From Muribaculum gordoncarteri (GTDB lineage: Bacteria; Bacteroidota; Bacteroidia; Bacteroidales; Muribaculaceae), in the NCBI RefSeq assembly GCF_004803695.1, contig NZ_CP039393.1, positions 496,001 through 560,000 of the forward strand: a stretch of DNA of 64,000 bases. The letters are read 5' to 3'. Position 1 is the stretch's first letter. Every line of letters begins with the position of its first letter. Made by a program: the position numbers and the translations under genes. Positions 24,454 to 33,438 of the stretch are shown in pieces. Under the pieces are notes generated by a model. The model was not told where the DNA came from and searched no databases. It worked only from the letters and a program-made list of their open reading frames with translations.

Positions 24454-25773
24454 TTATGCGATTGACAGTGATTTGGACGCCTTGCGTTCTATGCCGGCAA
24501 TCTCCGACCCGTAGTGCTTGCGGATGGTGCTGCCGAGAAATGCGTGCTTCTCGCGCTCGTCCGTGAGTTGGAAATACATACGGGCTGTTGACCGCTCAAT
24601 CGGTTTCATTCCGAGATCGACGCCGTTGTAGGAGGCGCGTATGGCGAAATCGCCGGAGCGGGTCTTCACTATGGAGGCGTTCTTGAAAGGGCATATCTCG
24701 TCCTCCAACGGAGGCACCCACGGGTCATTCTTCGCGAGATATGGCTGCTCGCCCAGGGCAAGACGCTGTGCGTCCACCCTGTCGAGTATCATTTCCGAAG
24801 CCTTGTTGACATCGGCCATCACCGACACTATGAATTTCGGTTCCTGCTTCAGCACCGTAATCCAGGAATCGAGATAGGCGGCCGAATTGTCGGTGACGCT
24901 CGTGTCGAATCCCATCGAGTGGGAGATCATCGCGGCGGTAAGCTCCGCCACAAGCTCTTCCTTGGCATATTTCGGGTCGCCGAACTTCGACCCCGCCTCG
25001 CGGTTGAGCCTTTCGGGTGTCATCGTCGAGTGGGCCATCTCGTGGAGCATGGTCGAATAGAACTCCATGCCGTCGCGATATACCTCCTCCGGCGTCGTGC
25101 CGGTGTTGAACTGCGCCTTCATCGGAAGCATCACTATGTCGCGCGATGGGGAATAGTATGCCCCCTTCTCCTTGCGGTCGGCCTGTATGGGGCAGAGCCA
25201 AGTCTGCTGCGCCACCATGTTGTCGAGGGCGGAGTGCGCGTACATCCCTTGCGTGTCGCGTATCTCCGGCACCTTGAAGCGGTCGAGGAGCTTCTGCATA
25301 CGCTCCGGCTGCGCCTCGCGGAAATTGGTCTGGTCGAGGTTATACACCGGAAACGCCTTGATGAACGGTATCACGTCAAGTTTTTTCCGTTCCTCCTGCG
25401 ACATGGCCCTGTACTCGTCCGAACTAATCTTCTTTCCGTCCTTGTCACGCACCAGCATATCCCAGTATATTACGGGAAAGGCCTTCTCGCCTTTGAGGAC
25501 GTGCGCCTTGAAGTTGTGCGCCTGCTTGAAGGTCAGGAAAACCGGAAGCTCGTAGCCCTTCATGGCCGAATGTAGCTGGAGGAAGAAGGAGTTTGAGCCG
25601 GAGTAGTTGCGCCCGGTCACGTTCTGGGGCAGGCCGACGGAGGACGCGCCCCCGATCCATCCCTGCCGCCAGTCCGACGCCTTCATACTCTCCATGCGCT
25701 CTATCATCATCTGTGCGAAGCGGTCGAGGGCCTGCTGTCCGGAACTGTTGAACCCGTCAGTTCCAGATGCCAT
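24454..25773 (-). CDS. ArdC-like anti-restriction protein / zincin metallopeptidase
   Basis: The 439-residue protein has an N-terminal ssDNA-binding ArdC domain (residues about 10-130, including NYSGSNSFFLQL and FLTFKQAHNFKAHVLKGEKAFPVIYW) and a zincin domain with HEMAH near residue 243, plus the downstream Glu in AKEELVAELTAAMI. ArdC-type proteins bind single-stranded DNA and protect incoming conjugative DNA from restriction. The last 100 residues are unassigned. It is operonic with the primase. Confidence 0.87.
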   Translation of the reverse strand: MASGTDGFNSSGQQALDRFAQMMIERMESMKASDWRQGWIGGASSVGLPQNVTGRNYSGSNSFFLQLHSAMKGYELPVFLTFKQAHNFKAHVLKGEKAFPVIYWDMLVRDKDGKKISSDEYRAMSQEERKKLDVIPFIKAFPVYNLDQTNFREAQPERMQKLLDRFKVPEIRDTQGMYAHSALDNMVAQQTWLCPIQADRKEKGAYYSPSRDIVMLPMKAQFNTGTTPEEVYRDGMEFYSTMLHEMAHSTMTPERLNREAGSKFGDPKYAKEELVAELTAAMISHSMGFDTSVTDNSAAYLDSWITVLKQEPKFIVSVMADVNKASEMILDRVDAQRLALGEQPYLAKNDPWVPPLEDEICPFKNASIVKTRSGDFAIRASYNGVDLGMKPIERSTARMYFQLTDEREKHAFLGSTIRKHYGSEIAGIERKASKSLSIA

Positions 25774-25984
25774 AGTTCTCGTCGTCTATGAGCTGTCGCT
25801 CCATCATGTCAATCTCGGTTTCGTCGTAGTAGAACTCCGCCGACTCGTCGGACGGCTCAATGCCATGCTGTTCGCACCATTCGAGGTATGACTCTGCGTT
25901 GTCGCTCTCCAGCATGAAGCGGAGATGTCCTATCTGTCCGTCCTGGAGGAGCTGCACAAGCTCGTCGTATTCTAATCTTGCCAT
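25757..25984 (-). CDS. Small acidic ICE protein
   Basis: The 75-residue acidic protein (LESDNAESYLEWCEQHGIEPSDESAEFYYDETEIDMM) overlaps the ArdC-like gene by 17 bases. Similar short acidic proteins accompany ArdC-like genes in Bacteroidetes elements. Function unknown; DNA mimicry is a possibility suggested only by charge. Confidence 0.65.
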   Translation of the reverse strand: MARLEYDELVQLLQDGQIGHLRFMLESDNAESYLEWCEQHGIEPSDESAEFYYDETEIDMMERQLIDDENYGIWN

Positions 25985-26019
25985 TGTGGTATTGGTATTC
26001 TGTTAAGTGATATGATGTG

Positions 26020-27285
26020 TTATACTTTCATGGAGGCAGACTTCTCCATTGACAGCGGCGCGGCCAGTTTTGCAGTTATCTCCTGTCCGAGATATTTGGC
26101 GGCTATCTGCTCGCGGGTCGCGCTCTTGGCCTTGAAGAGCGAATAGCCGTCGTCGAAGGAGATTTCCTGCTTCGACGTGCGCCCGCGTCCTTCGCCGAGG
26201 TCGGCCGACACGCGCCATCTGCCGTCCGAGCGGTCTTTGGCGACGCGGACACCCTTGGGGTCTATCCCTTCGGGGAGCCGGAACTGCGCGTAGTGGGAAG
26301 GCAGATGCAGACGCTCGCCGAAATTGCGCTCTACGAGCTGGCCGGGCGTCATAACGCGGTCGAAGTAGGCGTTGAGGTCTTCGCGCGACGCGGGGGTTGA
26401 CATCTTCTTGTCGCCCACCTGAGCGTAGAACTTGTACCTGCCGTAGTCGGCGCGTGTTTCGTCGGTTTCCTTATACACGTTGAACTTGTCTATCGTGATG
26501 GGGCCGGACGGCCCGGCAAGTCCGTTGGGATATTTGAAGGCCTCCTCGGGTACCCTCGGCATGAGCTTTGTCGGGTAGTAACGCTGCATTAGCTCCGGCA
26601 CGGTGATTTCTTTCTTGTCGTAGGCGGCTACATCGGCGGGATCCATCTTCTGCGGCTTCAACTGCTCGCCGTTGAGCCTGGCGGTGAAATACCAGTCCTG
26701 CGGGTTGACATTGCTTTGGTAGGCGTGGCCGTGCGTCACCTTGTCGCCGTTGACAGTCACCATCTGCGGCTCGCGGGGCTTGCGCTCCGCCTGGGTCTCG
26801 CCCTGTGCGGCTGACTGTGATTCGGCTTTCTTTTCCTTCGGGGTTTCGCCGTCGGACGATGCCCTGACGGTCTTTGCCGGCTCCTCCTGGGGAGCTTTCT
26901 CTTTCTTTTTCTTTGGCATATCTTTTTCTTTATGGGTTGGTTCCTTTGTTTCCTTAAATTTGCGGATATTATAGCTTGGGCTGTTGGAGCGGAGCATATC
27001 GACAGTATCCTTTGCATACATGAGGTATGGCTCCACTCCGTCGTAGCCGGGAAAATCACTTATCCGTTTTTCCTCCTTGTCAATCCATTGCTTGATCCTG
27101 TCGGCCCTGCGGTCACAATCCCCTTTCAGCAGAGATTCCTTTGTCTGGATTCTTTTTGTCAATGGATTGTAGAAGGATTCTCCGTTAACTATTTTCTTGG
27201 CGATTTTACGAGGCACATTGAGGATTTCTTCTACAAAGCTGCAATCTTCCTCGAACATGGCCTTGTCAAATTTACCCTTCATCAT
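26020..27285 (-). CDS. Large charged ICE protein
   Basis: The 421-residue protein has an N-terminal helical part, a Lys/Glu/Gln-rich linker (about residues 118-178), and a C-terminal half containing two similar blocks: DWYFTARLNGEQLKPQKM, and RWRVSADLGEGRGRTSKQEISFDDGYSLF. The latter recalls DUF3945-type modules that interact with topoisomerases. The start overlaps the stop of the previous gene by four bases, so the two act together. Confidence 0.68.
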   Translation of the reverse strand: MMKGKFDKAMFEEDCSFVEEILNVPRKIAKKIVNGESFYNPLTKRIQTKESLLKGDCDRRADRIKQWIDKEEKRISDFPGYDGVEPYLMYAKDTVDMLRSNSPSYNIRKFKETKEPTHKEKDMPKKKKEKAPQEEPAKTVRASSDGETPKEKKAESQSAAQGETQAERKPREPQMVTVNGDKVTHGHAYQSNVNPQDWYFTARLNGEQLKPQKMDPADVAAYDKKEITVPELMQRYYPTKLMPRVPEEAFKYPNGLAGPSGPITIDKFNVYKETDETRADYGRYKFYAQVGDKKMSTPASREDLNAYFDRVMTPGQLVERNFGERLHLPSHYAQFRLPEGIDPKGVRVAKDRSDGRWRVSADLGEGRGRTSKQEISFDDGYSLFKAKSATREQIAAKYLGQEITAKLAAPLSMEKSASMKV

Positions 27286-28070
27286 CGCAGTTTCATTCCC
27301 GACTGCCTGTGCTCCTTTTGTGTGGGATCAAGCTTTATGGCGCGTTCCTTGGAATCATGCTCGACTATTTTCTGATACTCCCAGCGGTTCTTGTCTGTCA
27401 TTACCAGACCGATATATTCGGGGTGGAGGTCGTCGTAGCGGAGCTTCTGCTGACGCTCCCATTCCTTCATGTCGCCCTGCACGACCCTGAAGCCCTGCGG
27501 TTCCCTGAGGTCGATGCCTACGGTGACTTTCTCGCCGCCTACGTTGAGTTCCATAGGCTTCCCCTCACGCACCTGCTGCTTCTGCTGCGTGCCGAGTTCG
27601 ATGTCATTCACCTTTTCCATGTCCTTGAGCCGCTGTTCAATCTGCACCTCAGTCACACGGCGGTGGATTATGGACTTTGTTTCCGGGTCGAGCTGGAGAT
27701 AGCGGCGTGTTTTCTCGCCGTCAATATCGACGGTCTTTTGCAGCACGTCGCCACGACGGAGCGCGTCTATCTCCTGCTGTGACAGCCGGAGTTCATTGTT
27801 TCTTTCAGGTGAAAGCTCACGCTGCACCGGATAGGCTATCAGTGTCGGGTTGCCGTCCCTGTCGGCGGCGAGCTGGAGTTTGAGGGGTAATGTTATCACC
27901 ATGCCATTCCTGGCAGGTAACGACACCTCCATAAGCGGCGTCACTTCTCCTTTAATCAGCTTTTCCTTAACCTCTTGCGGTAATTTTTCAACTTTTTCAC
28001 GGTCAAGGCCCAGTTTTGCCAACTGTTCATATGGGAGCTGATTCGATAAAATTGTGTCCGAATCTTTCAT
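27282..28070 (-). CDS. DUF4099/DUF3945 protein
   Basis: The 262-residue protein begins with a DUF4099 module (LPYEQLAKLGLDREKVEKLPQEVKEKLIKGE) and continues with DUF3945-like sequence (ALRRGDVLQKTVDIDGEKTRRYLQLDPETKSIIHR). These domains occur on Bacteroidetes ICEs, often fused to or beside topoisomerase genes. It is the first gene of the minus-strand block. A TAATTTTG -7 element (minus strand, about 28124-28131) is a candidate promoter. Confidence 0.8.
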   Translation of the reverse strand: MKDSDTILSNQLPYEQLAKLGLDREKVEKLPQEVKEKLIKGEVTPLMEVSLPARNGMVITLPLKLQLAADRDGNPTLIAYPVQRELSPERNNELRLSQQEIDALRRGDVLQKTVDIDGEKTRRYLQLDPETKSIIHRRVTEVQIEQRLKDMEKVNDIELGTQQKQQVREGKPMELNVGGEKVTVGIDLREPQGFRVVQGDMKEWERQQKLRYDDLHPEYIGLVMTDKNRWEYQKIVEHDSKERAIKLDPTQKEHRQSGMKLR

Positions 28071-28147
28071 ACGGGTTCTTTAATAGGGTTAAATTCGTGG
28101 CGTCAACCACTTGTCAGCGACAAAATTATTTTACAGGAAATACGCAT

Positions 28148-28750
28148 ATGAACACTTTGGACACAATTCTGACACTTGCCGCCATGATTGCGGTTCCCTT
28201 TTCGTCTATAGCCCAGTTCCATACCATCACCAAGGATTGCCCCATTGTGGGTCACAATCTTGTCAAGACGGATAAAGTCATTGAAAAAGAAATAATTACC
28301 AATATCAAGCCTCTGCAAGAATGCAAATCTGACAGTAATCAAATAAATGATAACAACTCGGTATTCCGCAATTCTGGCACAGTGAGCAAATCCCGGACGG
28401 ATAGCGGGCATAACCGTAATTTGCCTGAGCTGACGATTCCGAATCTCGTTGAAGAGATAAGGAGGAACGGAATCAAGTTTCCGAAGATAGTGCTGGCCCA
28501 GGCGATTCTTGAAACCGGATGGTTCAAGTCGTCAGTCTGCCGAAACAAGCATAACCTTTTCGGGCTTACCAATCCGAGGACGGGCGAATACTACGAGTTC
28601 TCCCATTGGACGGAGAGCGTCAAAGCCTACTATACCAAAGTGCAGTACCGCTATAAGGGCGGAAACTATCTGCTGTGGCTGAAAAACATCGGCTATGCCG
28701 AGGATCCGGGATACATCCGCGCCGTTATCCGGGTACTCCGACAGATTTAG
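28148..28750 (+). CDS. GH73-type glucosaminidase, exported
   Basis: This 200-residue protein starts at the ATG at 28148, giving a signal peptide (LAAMIAVPFSSIAQ). The catalytic domain of the FlgJ/glucosaminidase family (about residues 95-170) contains LAQAILETGWFKSSVCRNKHNLFGL, in which the Glu is the expected catalytic acid, and YYEFSHWTESVKAYY. It probably cuts peptidoglycan locally to let the conjugation apparatus assemble. It is transcribed away from the DUF4099 gene. Confidence 0.85.
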   Translation: MNTLDTILTLAAMIAVPFSSIAQFHTITKDCPIVGHNLVKTDKVIEKEIITNIKPLQECKSDSNQINDNNSVFRNSGTVSKSRTDSGHNRNLPELTIPNLVEEIRRNGIKFPKIVLAQAILETGWFKSSVCRNKHNLFGLTNPRTGEYYEFSHWTESVKAYYTKVQYRYKGGNYLLWLKNIGYAEDPGYIRAVIRVLRQI

Positions 28751-28855
28751 CACGGAATAGCACATACAGGCCTTGAATCCTTATATTTAGGTCCTCCCGG
28801 ATACCCAAAATGTCAGAATAATTGCTTAATTTTGTAGCTGATTTAACAATAATAA

Positions 28856-29797
28856 ATGGCAAGAAGAAAAATACCATATAATAAAAGGGCCACGACCTAT
28901 GAGGAGCAAATTACAATACTCCGTAGGCATGGTGTGGTAATCTCCGATGAGGCCAAGGCAAGGGAGTATCTGGCGGACATCGGATACTATCGGCTGGGGT
29001 TCTATCTGTATCCTTTTGAGAAAACTTATCCACGTCTGGACTCCGGACGAAGCCACAATGTAATACTGGGCACACGGATTGAGGATGCGGTCGCCCTGTA
29101 TTATTTTGATTTGGATTTAAGAAATATACTCCATAAATATCTGTCAAGGATTGAGGTGGCAATCCGCACTGTATTCATATACGAGCTGTCCACAAAATAC
29201 AGCGGCGATCCAACGTGGTTCGTATGTCCCTCGGTAGTAAAACCGGACTTTATCGCAAACTTCCCAACAGCTGCCTACAATTCCATAAAAAGGAACGATG
29301 TAATTAAAAGACACCACAAAATATATCTCGGCCAGTATGCTCCTGCATGGAAAACCATGGAGTATATGACTCTCGGCAATATTGAGATTCTATATGACAG
29401 CCTGATATTGAATAAAGACAAGAAATTGGTAAGCAATCGTTTCGGAGAGCCTGCAACAGCCACATTCAAAAGTTACCTGTCAGCCATAAGGGAGGTTCGT
29501 AATGCCTGCGCTCATGGTAAAACATTGTTTGACCTGAATCTGTTTACAGGTATCCGAAGAGGCAAGGCCGGAAATTTCCAAGGTATTAACCGGCACACAT
29601 TCCGTGAGGCCATGGCTGTAGTCGATTATCTGCTAAAGAAAATTTCAGTCAACAGGGTAAAAGATATGTGGGATGATATATACAGGGTGACAGAGCTGCT
29701 GTATGCTAAAGCACCTTCTTTAAGACCACTTATAGAGGATAAGACCGGTATCATAATACCCGAGATAGAGGAGAAATCTGAGATTCAGAATAGCTGA
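28856..29797 (+). CDS. Abi-family (AbiD/F-like) abortive-infection protein
   Basis: The 313-residue protein opens with the Abi_2 signature (TYEEQITILRRHGVVISDEAKAREYLADIGYYRLGFYLYPF) and contains LRNILHKYLSRIEVAIRT. The RNACAH motif (R-x4-H) near residue 218 is the HEPN ribonuclease active site. AbiD/AbiF-like proteins cause abortive infection on phage attack, probably by RNA cleavage. It stands alone with its own -7 element (TAATTTTG near 28833) and has no visible antitoxin. It is a likely defence cargo of the ICE. Confidence 0.87.
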   Translation: MARRKIPYNKRATTYEEQITILRRHGVVISDEAKAREYLADIGYYRLGFYLYPFEKTYPRLDSGRSHNVILGTRIEDAVALYYFDLDLRNILHKYLSRIEVAIRTVFIYELSTKYSGDPTWFVCPSVVKPDFIANFPTAAYNSIKRNDVIKRHHKIYLGQYAPAWKTMEYMTLGNIEILYDSLILNKDKKLVSNRFGEPATATFKSYLSAIREVRNACAHGKTLFDLNLFTGIRRGKAGNFQGINRHTFREAMAVVDYLLKKISVNRVKDMWDDIYRVTELLYAKAPSLRPLIEDKTGIIIPEIEEKSEIQNS

Positions 29798-29839
29798 CAG
29801 CATAATAATTGTTAAAAAACCGACAAATCACTCAGGATA

Positions 29840-29871
29840 TTTGTTCATTACAATAGAAAAGCCTATCTTTG
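29840..29871 (+). promoter_or_regulatory. Orphan promoter
   Basis: TTTG (29840-29843), 20 bases and TATCTTTG (29864-29871) match the promoter consensus. No plus-strand gene follows; the transcript would run into the hairpin at 30028-30055. Confidence 0.65.
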
Positions 29872-29877
29872 CAGACA

Positions 29878-30060
29878 GAAAGTGTACTTGGAAAGCCCAG
29901 TTGCGTCCAACTGCACTATAAAAAAGATTAAATCGAGTCCAGCTCCATGGGTTGGGCTCGTACCTTTTCTATAAAAGTGCCGGTAATGACTTTAAGGCTC
30001 ATTGCCAACACTATAAAAGGGAAAAAAGAGGTCGTGCATTTCGCTGCACGACCTCGCTCT
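29878..30060 (+). ncRNA. Candidate small RNA or orphan leader
   Basis: A consensus promoter ends at 29871 and a perfect hairpin with weak T-run lies at 30028-30055, with no reading frame between. The interval contains a GAGTCC...GGGCTC hairpin, a T-rich stretch and GTGCCGGTAAT. This resembles the leader before the HTH gene at 4390. It may be a regulatory RNA or a remnant of a deleted gene's leader. Confidence 0.4.
30028..30055 (-). terminator. Terminator of the traX operon
   Basis: GAGGTCGTGCA (30028-30038) and TGCACGACCTC (30045-30055) form a perfect 11-bp stem. On the minus strand it is followed by TTTTTTCCCTTTT, so it is a strong terminator behind the gene ending at 30061. Confidence 0.85.
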
Positions 30061-30792
30061 TTATATCAGAGCCGCAATGAGCAGCAGATGAGCAGGATAG
30101 ACTGAGTAGAAGGCGTATTTGGCGGCGTTGCCCCTTATGAAGCCCCTTGTACCGTCATATAGGAAGATGACAGCGGAGGCAAGAACCGCTCCGGCTATGC
30201 CGTAGTGGGCCATAAGGGGGAATGTGAAGATAATCTGCAAGAGGGCCTGCGAGGGGAAATGCGTCGATGAACGCTCCAGCCACGGGCGCATGGTGCCGTG
30301 CCGGAGGATGTAGAAAAGAAAAATCATCAACACACCCCGCCAGTCATAATCCGTGCCGAGCCACCATGCGAGAGCGGCCACGCCTGACACCCCGACGAAT
30401 GACAGCGGCCCGTGTTCGCAAAGCCGGTCGAACACCGCAAGAGCCGCCACGCCCAGGGCGAGCGTGAACATCACGTTATGCGTGCCGTCGGCCCCGTTGA
30501 GCATAAGCCACGGAATTTCGCTTACCATCCCGGCAAATGCCAGGATAAGGAAATATCTCATTCTATCGCGGCTGTGGGCGAAGCCCTCCGCCACAAGGAA
30601 AGCGAACACCGGAAACGCGATACGCCCGAAAGAGCGGAGCACGCCGTAAAACGGCGCGTCCGGCTCCATCAGAAAATAAGCGCAGTGGTCGGCCACCATC
30701 GAGAGAATCGCGATAATCTTCAATGCGCTTCCGCTTGCCCGGAGGGAGAGGGGTATGCTGAATGAGGCGGTGTTATTCATTGATAATGGCAT
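30061..30792 (-). CDS. traX: TraX-family membrane protein
   Basis: The 243-residue polytopic membrane protein matches the TraX family: LKIIAILSMVADHCAYFLM near the start, FGRIAFPVFAFLVAEGFAHSRDRMRY, and many hydrophobic helices. In F-like plasmids TraX acetylates pilin; in Bacteroidetes ICEs its role is less clear. It follows the coupling-protein gene by six bases and is the last gene before a strong terminator. Start could be 30792 or the ATG at 30780. Confidence 0.85.
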   Translation of the reverse strand: MPLSMNNTASFSIPLSLRASGSALKIIAILSMVADHCAYFLMEPDAPFYGVLRSFGRIAFPVFAFLVAEGFAHSRDRMRYFLILAFAGMVSEIPWLMLNGADGTHNVMFTLALGVAALAVFDRLCEHGPLSFVGVSGVAALAWWLGTDYDWRGVLMIFLFYILRHGTMRPWLERSSTHFPSQALLQIIFTFPLMAHYGIAGAVLASAVIFLYDGTRGFIRGNAAKYAFYSVYPAHLLLIAALI

Positions 30793-30798
30793 TATATA

Positions 30799-33108
30799 TT
30801 ATTGCATTCCGAGAAGTTCCTTCACCATGTCCTCGACCTCCAGGTTCACGCGCTTGAAATTGCGGTTTAGCATAATCTCCTTCTCGCGCTCGTTGGCGAA
30901 TGTATATATTTTGGGAAGCTCCACATAGTGGGATTCCTCCTCCTTTATCCGTGCCATATCGAAGTTGGTCTTGCAGAAATATTTTGTGGTCTTGAACTCC
31001 TCCGACTGCTCGATGTCGAAATGCGACATCATGCTCTTGTCTGTAGCCGTGAAGTCACGCGCCGCCTGACCCGCGAGCCAGCCCGTCGCCATGTCAGCTA
31101 TCTTTGCCGCCGGAACGAGATAGTCCATCTTTTCGGAGATTGATGTAGATACCTTGGAGTCGTTGATGGTTATGGAGGTTGATGTCTGCTTCGCCTTTCC
31201 GAACACGTCATTCTGCGCCCATTCGAGAGTTTCCTTGTTTCGTGCCGCGCCCATGAAGATGTTGCCGCAGGTTGTGATGATTTTCTGCATACCCACCTTG
31301 CCGTAGTCGGCCTCAAGTTGCGGAAGCTCCTGAAATCCTAAAGTCACGGCGACCTTGTTGCTTCGCGCCGTACCGATTAGTCGGTCTATCTTGTGGAAAT
31401 ACAGGGTCGGCAGCTCGTCAACGATAATGCTCACCGGGATATTCCCCTTGGAATTGACACGGGTAATAAGACGGTTAAGCACAAGGGCGTTGAGCGAGCC
31501 TATGACCTGCTCCTTCTCCGGGTCGTTGGCAATCACGAGATAGCTCGGATTCGTCGGGTCTGAAATCTTCAGGTCGAAATCGTCACCGGTGAACACCCAG
31601 TAGGCTTCCGGCGACACAAGCCTTGCGGCGTTGACGCGCAACGTGCCCACCATGCCTTCCAACTGGTCGTTGGCCTTGTTCTCGTATGCCGATTTGAAGG
31701 GTGCCATCAGCGAGGCTATCTTGTCATCCATCATCAGAATGTCGAACACCTCCGAATACTTGCGTCCGAGGAACGAAAGCACATGGGGCATATCGGAAAA
31801 CTCCCCGGTCACGGTGTCCGGCACCACCTCGTTGCCGGCCTCGTCCTCGTACCAGCAGCGGTCAATCAGTATCAGCTTGCCGAGGCGGTCTATATAGGAG
31901 AATCCGTTAAGGTCAACAAACATCCTGTCCTCGTCGGTCGATACGTCGTTGCCGTTGCTGTCCACGAAGTCAAGCACCACCGCTCCGTTTTCATCTATGG
32001 CGTTATAGTCGTCCCAATTGCGTATCACAAGTTCCAGCCTCTTCCCCTCATATGAGATAAATCGTCTGAGCTTCTTCCCTTTAAGAAACCCCGTCGGATG
32101 GAAATTTACGAAGAAATATATGATGGCCGCAAGAAAGTTCTCCGCCGAATTGGTGAAGAACGCCTCCGAGCCGCCCTTCTTCTCGCCGCCTCCCTTGTTT
32201 AGCGAGGCAAGCAGCGTCGCCGCCGTTTCAGAAGCCGCAGCAAGGTCGGGTATATACTTGCGCTGAATAGGATTTATGCGGTTTGAATACTCCACGTTGG
32301 TAAAGTTTACCTGACGGAATCCGCAGTTTGCGGGCAGATGGCCGTAGTGCCGGTTCTTGCAGTATTGGTAGAAAAGCGTCTTTGCCAATGTGGGCCACTT
32401 GTAATCATATACCATCATCGCAAAACCTTTCCGGGAGTGTTGCCGTATGAAAGGGTCTATGATTCCGAAAGACTTGCCGGAGCCGGGAGTGCCTAACACT
32501 ATCGTGCCACGAAACGGGTTGATAATGTTGATCCAACCGTTGTGCATCCGCCGCTTGTAATAGTATATCATAGGGATATTCACCGAATATGGAGTTTCCG
32601 CAATCTTCTCAGACTGTTGGAACGATTCGTTCTCGAAATTGAACCTGTCCTCGCCGACCTTGTGGTTATAGTATTTGGCGATTCCGTCAAGCCCCTGATG
32701 CACAAGCATGGTGCCGACAACCGAGCAGAAGGCATACACTATGCGGTTTGCCGGGAAGCCGAATATCGACAAGCCCCATTCTCCGGCATGGAAGATGAAG
32801 CACAGTGCGACAAGCGTAAGCCCGGCCAGCACCGGATATATCACCATAGTCCTGAGATTGAACTTCAAAGCCTTCTTAGCCTTGGTGCCGATGCACACGA
32901 CGCATATACATATCAGCTCCGCTACCTTACACCCTGCCACGGAACAGAACACCTTGAAGCGTCCGAGCAGGTCGAGGATGAACTGCGTCACACGGTTGTC
33001 CGCCGTTATCGGCAGATTCATCACAATCTCGATTATCAGGAAGATGTAGATGCAGCTACGGAAGTAGTTATACATCTGCTGCTGTTCCTTTGTTTCCTCA
33101 AAAGCCAT
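30799..33108 (-). CDS. Type IV coupling protein (VirD4/TraD-like, CTnDOT MobC type)
   Basis: The 769-residue ATPase brings relaxase-bound DNA to the secretion channel. Four hydrophobic segments lie in the first 140 residues. Walker A GTPGSGKS lies near 206-213 and Walker B SIIVDELPTLYFH about 350 residues later, followed by the conserved segment LIGTARSNKVAVTLGFQELPQL. The C-terminus is short. Length and membrane layout fit the VirD4 homologue of CTnDOT-type elements. It is followed by traX and preceded by a divergent toxin-antitoxin pair. Confidence 0.9.
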   Translation of the reverse strand: MAFEETKEQQQMYNYFRSCIYIFLIIEIVMNLPITADNRVTQFILDLLGRFKVFCSVAGCKVAELICICVVCIGTKAKKALKFNLRTMVIYPVLAGLTLVALCFIFHAGEWGLSIFGFPANRIVYAFCSVVGTMLVHQGLDGIAKYYNHKVGEDRFNFENESFQQSEKIAETPYSVNIPMIYYYKRRMHNGWINIINPFRGTIVLGTPGSGKSFGIIDPFIRQHSRKGFAMMVYDYKWPTLAKTLFYQYCKNRHYGHLPANCGFRQVNFTNVEYSNRINPIQRKYIPDLAAASETAATLLASLNKGGGEKKGGSEAFFTNSAENFLAAIIYFFVNFHPTGFLKGKKLRRFISYEGKRLELVIRNWDDYNAIDENGAVVLDFVDSNGNDVSTDEDRMFVDLNGFSYIDRLGKLILIDRCWYEDEAGNEVVPDTVTGEFSDMPHVLSFLGRKYSEVFDILMMDDKIASLMAPFKSAYENKANDQLEGMVGTLRVNAARLVSPEAYWVFTGDDFDLKISDPTNPSYLVIANDPEKEQVIGSLNALVLNRLITRVNSKGNIPVSIIVDELPTLYFHKIDRLIGTARSNKVAVTLGFQELPQLEADYGKVGMQKIITTCGNIFMGAARNKETLEWAQNDVFGKAKQTSTSITINDSKVSTSISEKMDYLVPAAKIADMATGWLAGQAARDFTATDKSMMSHFDIEQSEEFKTTKYFCKTNFDMARIKEEESHYVELPKIYTFANEREKEIMLNRNFKRVNLEVEDMVKELLGMQ

Positions 33109-33129
33109 ACAACTTATGTTCTAAAGATG

Positions 33130-33160
33130 TTGTTATTGTAATATAAAAGCATTAACTTTG
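33130..33160 (+). promoter_or_regulatory. Promoter of the RHH/YafQ module
   Basis: TTG (33130-33132), 20 bases and TAACTTTG (33153-33160) give a Bacteroidetes promoter 20 bases before the antitoxin ATG. It overlaps the divergent region upstream of the coupling-protein gene. Confidence 0.7.
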
Positions 33161-33180
33161 CAGTATAAAAGATTACCGAT

Positions 33181-33438
33181 ATGGATATAGCTATTGAAAA
33201 GAAGAATCAGAGTTTCCGTCTTTCCGTTGACCTGATCGAGCGGCTGAAGCGGATTGCAAAGCGTCAGAACCGCAGCCTTAACAATTATGTCGAAACGCTG
33301 TTGCTTGACGCCGCCTATCACGAGCCTAATGCCACGACTCTCGCCGCGATGAAGGAGGCCGAGAGCGGAGCGTTGCGTGATGAGCCCGCCCTTGACCTGA
33401 CTTCCATCGAAGCAATGGAGAAATCCATGGGGCTATGA
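33181..33438 (+). CDS. Ribbon-helix-helix antitoxin
   Basis: The 85-residue protein has an N-terminal ribbon-helix-helix (QSFRLSVDLIERLKRIAKRQNRSLNNYVETLLLDAA) and an acidic C-terminus that would bind the toxin. Its stop overlaps the toxin start by four bases. Antitoxins of this type repress their own promoter, which lies 20 bases upstream. Confidence 0.85.
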   Translation: MDIAIEKKNQSFRLSVDLIERLKRIAKRQNRSLNNYVETLLLDAAYHEPNATTLAAMKEAESGALRDEPALDLTSIEAMEKSMGL

